64,000 nucleotides of DNA. It comes from Apus apus (taxonomy: Eukaryota; Chordata; Aves; Apodiformes; Apodidae). A program made the position numbers and the translations under genes. Where the stretch lies: positions 16,248,350-16,312,349 of the forward strand of contig NC_067286.1 in NCBI RefSeq assembly GCF_020740795.1, read 5' to 3'. Below the pieces are notes generated by a model, which saw only the letters and a list, made by a program, of their open reading frames with translations, did not search any database and was not told the origin of the DNA. Of the stretch, positions 51,961-61,920 are shown in pieces (the stretch's first letter is position 1; the number at the start of each line of letters is the position of its first letter).

Positions 51961-54900
51961 GTAGAAGATCCACAACTTATGCTCATGCAAAACATTAACT
52001 TGGAGGAGGAAGATGGTCCCTTGTTTGCAGACAAGCTGATCTACACCTTTCTTTGCTGGGATATTACCATTTGCACAAGTATGCATGGAACAATAGTTGG
52101 GAGGTCTCTTTTAAGTGGTAACACACCAGGGGGTTGCCTTCACTACGTGCTTTGTCTCCCAGCATTTGTCACTGTTTCCGCTCAGTTCCAGTAGTGTTGG
52201 CCATGTGGGAACACCAGCATATGCACCATGCCTGGTCATGTAGTCTGGGTTGCGTGGAACCAGGGTATGCAACCCCAATCCTCAATGTGTTGCACACCCT
52301 TCAAAGAATAATTAGGGGTGGATCCTGCTTGCTTAAGCATAGGAACTATTTTAGATTACCTAAATCATCTGCTGTATCCGTGTGGGAGTGGTGGATGGGG
52401 TACAGGATGCCCAAGAACTGGAGTGCACCCCTGGAGACCAGAAGAGACACCCAAGGTCACATACGTGTTTCATACTCCATAGTTATGTTTAAGGAAACTA
52501 ATTCCAGTCACTGCTGCAAGCTTAGCTTTTACATGAAAGACAGACTCTTCCTCAGGCTAAATCCCTTCCAGAATCAAGGACAGAAGTGGATTTATGTATT
52601 GCCAGCACAGGTCTGGACCATGCATCCAGGCACCCCAGCACTGTCTGAGAGGGAGTTTCCTAATTTGGGACTTGTAAGGATACCCTGTATCTTCACAGGG
52701 CTCGTTAAAGTGTTACAGCTGTAATGAATTCATCTTCATTACATGCTTGGGAGGTAGAGGAGTACTCTTGTCCCTGTAAAAGGCTGACAGATAAAAGGAG
52801 CAGAGAATCAGAGAGACTCAGACCAGGCGCAGAGCCTGAAAAGTAATTACATGCCTAAACAGCTTTGGGAAGAAGCGTCTAAATGGCAGATCTGGGGCTT
52901 GAACCTCTGTCAGCCCCCTTGGGACCAAATCTTTCTTCTTGGGCTGTGATGGCACGGATCAGAAGAACTCAATTATTTACAAACCCTGTAGCTGCAGGTA
53001 TGCACACAGACACGCACAGCCCCCCTGGAGACGGAAACTGATTCGGATAAGGCTGTGGCTGACCTCAGCTTTCATTTGTACTGCTAATCCAGCTCAAATC
53101 TGACTTGTTTTTTGTTTGTTTGTTTGTTTCCCCAAGAACCAGAAAAAGTATCATGCTTTCCACTCCAAGGAATTTGTTTCCAGTTTTCCTACAGTTGTTC
53201 ATCACGAAGTTTGGAAAAATGCTGAGTTCTCTAGGGGAAAGAAAACCTTTTGAGATTTCTGTGGCACAACTGAAAGCAGGAAGTATCTGAAATATCTTGA
53301 AAACTGATCAGGAAAAATGATTAATTTTTTTAACTGAATATAGGGGTTTGCAAAAATTAGGCAAGGGATTTAAAAACCTGTGTGACTGCACCCTAGGTGT
53401 GCTATCATAGCCTTGCAGTACTCCCATGATGCAGCTGATGGGGTTGGCAGTGGCAGGTCAAAAAAACAAGTACTTGAAGACTAGACATTTTTCAGACTTG
53501 CAAGTGCTGTGCTTCAAATTAATTAGAGTTTCTTTATGTCTCTCTTAATCTATTCATTTTGACCATCTTGTTCACAGTGTATATCACTCAGGAGCAGCTG
53601 GAGCGTGTGCACATAGTGACCTCTGTATTGAAAGTCTACCAAAACCTCATTATATCCTGAAAGAGATGAGACTCACCTAGATTTCTCATACATCCCCTGA
53701 ATCCTCTCCTCCAGAACTGTAGAGGGTTTGGGTCCCAATCTAAATTTTTCCCAATTCAAAGTACTCTTTCCAGCTACAACCAGCTTTTATCATGTTTCTC
53801 TATGTGATGATGTTCCGACGTTTAGCTCAGGATGGAGCAACTGATTTTGAAACTCATGTGAAACACAGATTTGAATTACATCTGCACCACAGGGGTTCAA
53901 GATGAGACAGGCCCAGTGGAGAGTTCCAGTACCTGATGGGGTCAAGGCCCATCCTCATTGATCTTCCTGAAGGGATAATGATGCAAAACCTATTTTTTCA
54001 CTCCTGACATTACTTCTACCTGCTCTCTTTGTGATTATTTTCTCTGAGCACAGCAGGGTGAATTGATCTATGAAATATTTGCAGGAATGGTGAAGGATTT
54101 AGTATCTCACACAGATAGTTGAATGCAACAGTTGTTACCCAGCACAGCAGAGAGAAAAACAGGGTGGGGTAAGGCAGTTTTTTGTTTTCCTTCTCCTCAG
54201 GTCAGCCTTAAATAACTTTCCCACCTTCCTTGGAGGCTGAGACAAGATAATAAGGACAAAAATGTCAGAGCAAAGCACAGGGCCCCTCTATTTACAGCAA
54301 AGGCCAAGTTGCTAACCAACAGATCGGCGCTTGCTTTCTAAACACCGATAAGCGGCAACTTTGAATTAACAGCCCCAGTTCCTCTGCTGCTGTAAATCAG
54401 CCTGACCCCGACTGCCCGCAGCACCCCAGTGCCTCCCCCTGGCCAGGGGCTCCCTGGCAGGAGGAGGGGGATGCAGCAGTGGGCTCACCTCTCTCAGCCT
54501 CTGGAGATCCCTGTGCCTGGCTCCAAACTTCCCCCCCGCCTCCTCTCCCCCCAGCCCCCTAACACTAACAAGCCTTATCAGTAGGATTTACACCTCCTTG
54601 TCTAGGAACCTGTAGGCAAGAATATGGACCAGTTGCTGGTGTGCATCCAAATCCTTAAAGTAGCTTTAAGTGCTCGAAACAATCCACTTGCCCGGTAACA
54701 ATTAATGATATTGGACCTGGGAGTCCCCATGCCCTGGTACAGGAGATCAGAGCACTCTACAGTGGGGTCCAGCTGACTGTGAGTAGGGAGGGGGTCAGCC
54801 TTTCTGCAAGTCCTTCACACCTCCTGGCCCCAGCGGAGCATCCCAGTAGCAGGGAATAACCAGCACAGCTGACAATAAAGCAAGGGAGATTGATGCTTGG

Positions 54901-55860
54901 GAGCAGCTGCTGTTGACAAGAGCAATGGTGAGTTGGGTTTTATTCACTGCTGGATGCCATGTCAGGAGAGGTCCTTTGGCACAGAGCTGTGTTGGCTGGT
55001 GAAACACCAATTCCCACGTGGGTGACACTGTAGGAGTGTGGGGGAAGGAGAAAGAAAACACAGCTCCTGTCTTGGGTCCCAACCCACCTGGAGGCATCTG
55101 AAGTGCTGAAGTTCAGAGCACCCGGTGAAGGCAAAGAGAGAGCAGCACCTCCAGATGGCAAGCCAGATCTCCTAGAGAAAAGTGGGGCTTCTGGGCAGTG
55201 GTATCAGGGCATTGTTAGCCAAAATCTCCAAGAGCACCCTAATAGCAATGCAGGGACTTTTAAAGTAAAGTTTATTCTAGAAAACCTCAAAGCTTCATAC
55301 TTAAACTCAGCAGAAAGTGTGGTGTGAGAATGAGTTGTTCCTCAGTGTCCTCTTACAGTATCACCTGCAGCCCCCAATTTTAACACTGAAGAAGCTGTGG
55401 CAGATTTTCATGGTAGACCCACAGCTGCAGAGAGGAGCAGTGGCGGAAAATCCGAAGTATGTGACATGATAATTTCTTTTCAATCCATGAAATGACTTTA
55501 CAGCAGGGGACAAATCCAATTTAAGCCAGCAAAAAACACTCCTTCAGTTTTTAACATTTCTCTCTTTACTCCATTGCTGCCTCAGCTGGTTATAGCCCCC
55601 ATGAACTTCTATGCTCTCTGGTGGCCTGCCCAGGGTTTCCAGCATCATGGCAAAGTACCAGGTCTTCTTCTCTATTTTACTGAAGTCTTCTCCAGGTAAT
55701 CCATGATATTGCTTTCCAAGTGGTACCTGTGATGCCACCTGCTATGGAAGATATAGCGGTGGCACCATGAGACTAGAGCTGTGGGCACTGGAGTAAACTC
55801 TCTAAAGGACTCAACAGCCCCTCTTATAGTTGTCTCCTGAGAACCAGGTTAAGATCTTGT
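51961..55860. other. TH-INS interval, no gene recognised
   Basis: No supported gene. A MIR-like piece lies at 52840-52925 and a GTTT repeat at about 53110-53130. The remaining sequence has no feature I can name. Confidence 0.5.
52840..52925 (+). mobile_element. Weak MIR-like SINE relic
   Basis: AAATGGCAGATCTGGGGCTT followed by GAACCTCTGTCAGCCCCC resembles the 3' part of a MIR core (aagtggcagagctgggattcgaaccc). Short, diverged match. Confidence 0.35.
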
Positions 55861-56140
55861 TTTTTCTTGTGGACTTCCATGGCAGGAAGAAGGGCAGATG
55901 TGATATCTGTGCTGAAAATGTGTGTTTTCTGATTGGTGCTGATCAGGCTACTTTTCAAGCGCTTCTCCACTCCGTGGAAGTTATTTATTACTTTTGGTGT
56001 TCATTACTTATCCTCTATCACCTCTTCTAATGTTTCTCTATCTACACCAAGGATTACTTTTGGGCCATTAATAGCCACAGATTTCATCTTCTCCTCATTG
56101 ATAAACAAACCAATTTGTTCTGCTGCGTCTGCTAATAGCT
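55860..56140 (-). pseudogene. Non-LTR retrotransposon RT relic
   Basis: On the minus strand, 56137-55999 reads LLADAAEQIGLFINEEKMKS and then a segment ending LEEVIEDK before a stop. Further on, 55995-55880 reads VINNFHGVEKRLKSSLIS. These follow the thumb region of non-LTR reverse transcriptases, where one expects 'GL.IN..KTK', then 'LG' and 'I...F.GLKKQLKS.LIS..TK'. It does not look like CR1, the common bird LINE; an RTE-like or related clade is more likely. A stop at 55996-55998 and a missing middle block show it is dead. Confidence 0.6.
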
Positions 56141-59100
56141 GTGTCTAGGAACTATTAGCAGCTCTTAGGTGCTATTTTCTCCTCTACCTTCTAAAAAAAA
56201 ATAAATGTGACCAGTAATATTTTAATGAGGTAAAAAGAAGCTTACCTGTTTTTCCCACGTTTATTTTTAACCTTGCACATGCTGTTCCCAAGGTGGCTGG
56301 GAAGATTTTGGGAGCTTCACTCTAGATATCGTTATACTTGGTCTATTTTGCTTGGGTAGCTGTACTTGTGTGGGGGTTTGAGCCTGCAGAAGCTGTGGGT
56401 CCTTCAGCAAGGTGCAGCCAAACCAATTTCGTTCCATGGTCCCAGATGAGCTGGGTTGGCCAAAGGTCAGCATTTCCCTGCCAAGAGGCATGACTTGCTC
56501 AGGGGAGGTGGCCAGATGGTTTGGATCACAGGTTGCCATTCTCAGGGCCACAGCACAGCTGCGTAACTCCCTTGTCTTCTAATGAAAGCTATTGGCTCCT
56601 TGCAGTTGGTCCCTGGAGCATCTTCTACTAGTGAGCTGCATCTCTTGGTGTGCAGTTGTACTCATGACCCTCTCCTCTGTTAGCAGCTAACCCAAAGGTG
56701 ATGGAAACTGATGGGTCAGACCTGGTTATGGTTGGTTACACTGGGCTTTGGGTTACACCCTCCGTTTTATGAATCAACCCTTTGTGCTCTAAACAGCAAG
56801 ATAATACCCCTGGCCTGGAAGAGCCTGGAAAATTGTGAAATCCACCATTCAGCTAGATCTCCCTTGGGCTTGGTGGCCAGTGGGGTGATGGGGATGGCTC
56901 ACAGGCCCTGCACCTAGGCTGCCGCCCGGGTTTGTTTATAGAGGCAGCTGAGATTACTTGTATCCCAGTGAGTGGCCCCTTCTCTGCTTGCACAACCCCC
57001 CTTTTGAAGCAAGGGCATCTATCACTGTGTGGCTCTAGATAAGCTGCAGAGCCTCACCCTTCTCCCCCTCCTTGAAGGCACAGTGGCTGCTCCACCTGCC
57101 ACCTCTCTCTGCAGGCATTGCAGGATTTGGTTGCAAGCACTGCCACGATTAAGCACGGCCTTGATGCCAGGTTCCCCTCCCCGCTCTTTGGCAGGGTGGT
57201 CACACATTGCTGCTCCACGGGTTCTTGGAGGTGCCAACTGGGCATAGCTTCTGAACACCGTGTGGAGACAAGGACCACGGAGGATGCTGGCTTCCCTGCT
57301 CTGCACCACGCCACTGGCTACCGCTGAACCATGCATGGAGAGCAGAGCAAAGCCTGAAGGCGGCAACTGCTGGGCCCCAGGAGGTCCCCATCTCCCTGTG
57401 CCAAGCAAATAGCTACACCTCTGTAGTTCAAATGGCCCATGTGCCTTGCCCCAACCACACATCCCCAGATACCAGTGGCCATACTGGGGCATTTCCCAGA
57501 GCCTGGTGACCCCTAAAACCCGTTCTTGGTGTGCAGACCCCTTTGAGTACCTTGGGAGGGTGTTTTGGCAGCTGCTGGTGCAGCACAGCAGAGCACTGGC
57601 AGGCGGAACCCACTTCAGGGCTGTTTGTTTGACAAGCCACCAAACTGACCCTCCAGGGAAAAGGAGTCACACAGTTACCTCCGTGTTGCTCTCTGCTCCA
57701 CTTTTGGGGCAACACAAGCCTGGGGACAGGCAGAACAGTCCCAGCAGTGGCTCCTGAGTGTGAGATCAGCAGCAGGGGGGACATGGGTGACATTTTGAGA
57801 TCCTCGAGTGCTCTCTGAGAACTTGCTTGCCTCCAGACCTGACCTTTGCTGTCAGTAAAACTTGCACAAACTTGTAATTGTTAACTAGTTGCCCTGTAGC
57901 AGGCTTGTTATTTTTTCAGGACAGGGTTCGAAAATGCTAGACATCTACAGTAGTAAAGATTTTATTGTGCTGGCAATGGACTGTAAAACTTGATTACATG
58001 ACACTGGGGATTGCCTAAACCTTCTTCCCACTGATGCAATTGCTTGGGGCTGGGGGGATCTTGAGTGAGGGAGGCGACTTTGAGTCATGTCCAGAGGTGG
58101 TTTATCATGAAGGGCAAGAGCCAGGAGCAGCCGACTCCCACCCAGCCACTCCCACCTCTCAGCCTGTTGAGCCCTACATGGAGCTGGGGAGCTGGGGGGG
58201 GGTTACAAGAGGCACATGTAGTGAAAACGATGGATGGAAGTTTGGCTGAGTAATCACATGAAAGTATGGGGGAGCCCAACCTGGAAGGAATGAGTTGAGA
58301 TTTTTCAGTAGAAAAAGCTTTTCTTGAGAGACAGGCTCCCCTGTTGGCCCCTCTCTCAGTTTGCTGCTGACATGGGGGTTTTCCATCTAAGACAAAATTT
58401 TCCACAGTTTATATCAATTTTCTATCCATTTATTTCCATGCTAAGAGTTTTCATATTCTGAAGGACCTTTTATGGTAAGAAAATACAATTCCCAATAAAT
58501 AATCAAAGTGATCATATTTTGGAAGGGGGAAAAAAAATCATAGTAGGAAACTTTCGGAAAAATTAAAATAATAATAATTAAAAAATATTGGCCCATGCTG
58601 AACTTTGAGCCAGCATGATATCTTTTTTCCTTCCAGTAAAACTTCTGGCTTACTTCTGCACCCAGGCTACAGTGAGCCAAGAGGGATTCCTGAATGCTTG
58701 GGTACAGTCAGCCCTTCCCCTGCTGGGGTATGCAGCAGAAATGCCACAAGCTTTTTGGAGTTACCTCCAGGATTTGGTTAGGCAACAGTAAGAGAAGGAA
58801 TAGACTAGTAAGATGCCACTTCTAATACAAAGTCAACTAGCTTTTTTTGCTACATCAGTGGGGCAAGCCCCAGAGAAGGGGGAAGCCCAGCAGGAAAGCT
58901 ACCCCAAAGGGAAAAGGCAGTGGATACAAGAGCCTCCTGACAACATCCCACTGTCAATAAAACATGTATATAGATGGGCTCAACTGATGTTCAAAAGTAC
59001 AAGAAGGAAAACCCTAAATGGCAAATTTCAGCATGTGATTAACGTGGGGAACACCCTGCTCCAGGGCCTTTCCAAGACAAACTGGCCTGAGGTCCTTTGG

Positions 59101-61040
59101 ATCTCACACGGTGTGGTGGCTGCAGGAAAACAACTGCAAAGGGGAAATGCAGTCTAATTCTACAAGTTGTCACCTTCATGTGAGATACTGAGTGGGAGGC
59201 TCCGTGCTCTGGAGGAAGCATAAGTGGCCCAAGGCTTCTGCTCCTGGCTTTGACAACCTACTTCAAATGGGGTAAAATACCAGATTTTATCTTGTGTAGC
59301 TACCAATTCCCCATCTTCTCCCAGTAGAAAGAAGGTCTGAGTAAGTGAATTCCTTGTAGTGAAATCTTGCTGAAAAATGAGACCTTCTTCATGGATATAC
59401 CACTAGGTCATTCAAGTACATCCAGCATCTTTTTTGAGGAGAAGAGAGACAGAGATGGTGTTACACACCGTGCAGAAGTGCTATTAACTCTAGTTGAGCA
59501 TCACAACCTGGATTTACTAGCAGGAGGCCAAAAGGCCTACATGGCAGGGGATGTCAGTGACAACCTTGTCTTGCATCCGTTTCAGCAGATGCGTCCGTTC
59601 CCGGTACACTCATCAGAGTTAGCACTTCTCATGAGCCTTTTTTGCAATTGCAGTCATTTGGCAAACACATGATACTTCACACTTAGAGCCATGACAGGGG
59701 CATGTGAGACTTCCTACCTTGTAGATGCTGATGGATGAAATTGCTTTGGCTACTCAAGAAATCAAGAGTCTGCTTTGAGTGTCAAAGGCATTCTGTTATT
59801 TTGGTGAAGTTCTTTCTGATTTATATTATGCATGGAGAATCAGGCTTATTCAAAGTTAAACAAGCAGCTCCGTTCAAACAGATGAAAATATCTCCTTTTC
59901 AGTGCTGTTGTGCACTTGAACTCTCAAAATTTAGAGCAATAGGAAGTCTGAAGATCACCCCATCCTCAGCATTTAAAATAGGACTTTTCAGGCAGGAAAA
60001 AAACCCCCAAAAAACCCCAAAACCAAAAGAAAGGTATACTTTAAGAAGAAAAAGACACAAGCACATTATTGGTGGCAGAAAAGTTGAGCACAGAGGTAGA
60101 AGAAAAATGGGATCATGTTGTGAAGTGGAGAGATAGCTAGATCTGTGGCCAAAATCAGACCAGTGGATGACTCCTGGCTCATCAGCTCCTATTAAAAGTG
60201 AATTTATCAGGCAGAATGGAGACCTGTTTTTCACTGGGATTTACCAGAAATGTTTCTTGGTGTTGAAGACAATTTCAGGCACAGCCCCAGAGAGAAGAGC
60301 TGAAGAGCTCAGAGCTCTCACCTGCAAATGGCTGAGAGTCTCTGCTGTGCTTAATCCCAAACAGGAATTTGAAGGGGCACCTGGCAGATGAAGGAGGGAC
60401 CTTACTTTTCAGTGGGCAAAGGTGGAAAGGCTTATTTTTTCTCATACCAAATTTCAAATGCTCTAACTCTGATCACTCACTGAGCCATAACGACCACCCA
60501 AGGCCTCCTGCAAGATGATGTTGTTCCTCCCCCAGCCCAAGCTGTGGACACGTGCCTCTTGCTTTGCACTGCATGGCCAGTGAGCAGGGCCCCAGGCCAA
60601 TAATGTGTTTTCCTTCCTCTAACACCTGACAGTAGCATGGTCTCACTGACCACTTGGTCTCATCACTGAATACTTTCCAACGTGATATTAATCAAACAGA
60701 TTAACATGTTTGCCTTTAATTTTACATTTAAGAAACAGCTGTTGAGCCACCTCAATGCCAGCAAGTGCCTACTTCCAGCATTAGTGTAATTAGTACTCAT
60801 TGCAGCTGTAATAGCACCATTTTCTCCTGCTAAAAGGGTCACTGATGGCTCAGGACAGAGCTTCAGGGTAGCAAAAACAGGTTGGATGAAATGAGATGGA
60901 AATTGCAAAGTGTTGCTTCTATCTTAACTTGCTTAAAGACCAGTTGATGCTATGTAGAGGGACATTAATGTGCACAAGCAGCAAAAATTTTGGCTAGAGT
61001 GTCATTGAGGAGGTGTGGCTTGTGCTAGCTCTTGTGTCAC
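56141..61040. other. INS 5' flanking interval
   Basis: No protein gene recognised. Open frames on both strands at 57022-57793 (up to 156 codons) show no known domain. Low-complexity A/T sequence occurs near 58550-58585 and 60000-60050. Confidence 0.5.
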
Positions 61041-61045
61041 TTGGG

Positions 61046-61051
61046 CTAATG
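61046..61051 (+). promoter_or_regulatory. INS A-box-like CTAATG
   Basis: CTAATG, the core of the insulin A3 element that binds PDX1 in mammals, lies 7 bp upstream of the INS TATA box. Only six bases match and it is much closer to the TATA box than in mammals. Confidence 0.45.
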
Positions 61052-61058
61052 TAAAGCA

Positions 61059-61065
61059 TATAAAT
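61059..61065 (+). promoter_or_regulatory. INS: INS TATA box
   Basis: TATAAAT upstream of a short exon-like segment that ends in a strong donor. Pancreatic-type transcription would start near 61089. A weaker alternative TATAAA lies at 61513-61518. Confidence 0.6.
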
Positions 61066-61088
61066 ATGGGAAAGAGAGAATGGGAATA

Positions 61089-61158
61089 TTACTACCAACA
61101 AACCAGTCTTCATCTGTCAGAGCAAACTTCTCTCCATCTCTTGCTGCCATTTTCTGGG
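61089..61158 (+). other. INS: INS non-coding exon 1
   Basis: Proposed 5' UTR exon from about 61089 (30 bp after the TATA box) to the strong donor GTAAGT at 61159. As in other vertebrate insulin genes, the first intron interrupts the 5' UTR. The resulting intron 1 (61159-61716) is 558 bp. If transcription starts about 30 nt earlier, the exon gains two ATGs (61066 and 61080). Confidence 0.55.
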
Positions 61159-61716
61159 GTAAGTCCAATTGCTGCCTTTTTAACTTCTACCTGTTTTGCA
61201 GAGTTGTGTTCTTAAGCTGATGTAGCTGGTGGTGTCAACTGCTGGCTCATTAGTCCAAGAAAACTAGGTCTCCTCATGTCTTTGAGCCCACTGTGCTATT
61301 TTGGGGCCAACAACATAAATAACAGCCCCTCCTGACTTGGTAGAGATGTTTTTTCTCTGAAGGTGTCTGCTGATCTTGGCTCTCCTGGGCACATGTACTA
61401 CAGGACTCAATGGGATGGATGGCGGCTCTTCCAGACTAGTTTGGCCTTTGGGGGGAAGACAGCAGGAAGGCCAGAACTGATGTGAGCCTGTGGATGGAGA
61501 TGGACTTCTGGTTATAAACATTAGTCACTTACTGTGACTTGTAAAGCCTGATGCAGAAGGCTCTCCTTTCCCCTCAGACTAGGTCATCTTTAGAAGGTCT
61601 AGTTGCCACTTTTGTCTCATTTTCATGCCAAAGGAGCTGAGGGACATAAGAGGCTTGTTGAAAACCTATTCCTCCCTCCTAGACCTCCCCGTGTCTCCTC
61701 TGCCTCTTAACCCTAG

Positions 61717-61733
61717 GCCTCACGCTGCTCACC
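61717..61733 (+). other. INS: INS exon 2, 5' UTR part
   Basis: Seventeen non-coding nucleotides between the acceptor (CCCTAG, ending 61716) and the start codon. Confidence 0.9.
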
Positions 61734-61920
61734 ATGGCTCTCTGGATCCGATCGCTGCCTCTCCTGGCCCTTCTTGCTCTTTCCAGCCCTGGGACCAGCC
61801 AAGCAGCTGTGAACCAGCACCTCTGTGGCTCCCACTTGGTGGAGGCTCTTTACCTGGTGTGTGGAGAGAGGGGCTTCTTCTATTCCCCCAAAGCTCGACG
61901 AGACATTGAGCAGCCTCTAG
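61734..61920 (+). CDS. INS: Preproinsulin, first coding exon (gene cut by window end)
   Basis: Encodes the N-terminal part of preproinsulin, the secreted precursor of insulin. Residues 1-24 are the signal peptide ([20 protein letters not shown] onward, cleaved after Ala24). Residues 25-54 are the B chain, starting [15 protein letters not shown], with Cys31 and Cys43 for the disulfides to the A chain. Arg55-Arg56 is the convertase site, then the C peptide starts DIEQPL. The exon ends one base into codon 63 at donor GTAAGT, the conserved phase-1 position of insulin intron 2. The ATG lies 17 nt after the acceptor at 61716, as I recall for mammals, in strong context (ACCATGG). The rest of the C peptide and the A chain are not in the window. 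Confidence 0.97.

Noticed and set aside
57022-57793. Minus-strand frames of 156 and 121 codons
   Set aside because: No familiar protein, no exon signals; overlapping frames on the other strand are of similar quality.
61513-61716. Alternative INS promoter and 120-bp intron 1
   Set aside because: TATA context and donor (GTCTAG) are weaker than at 61059/61159, and the two upstream ATGs fit the latter; kept only as an alternative.
61625-61909. 94-codon frame overlapping the insulin exon
   Set aside because: Not an independent gene; it is the alternative frame of INS exon 2, relevant only to a possible TH-INS chimera.
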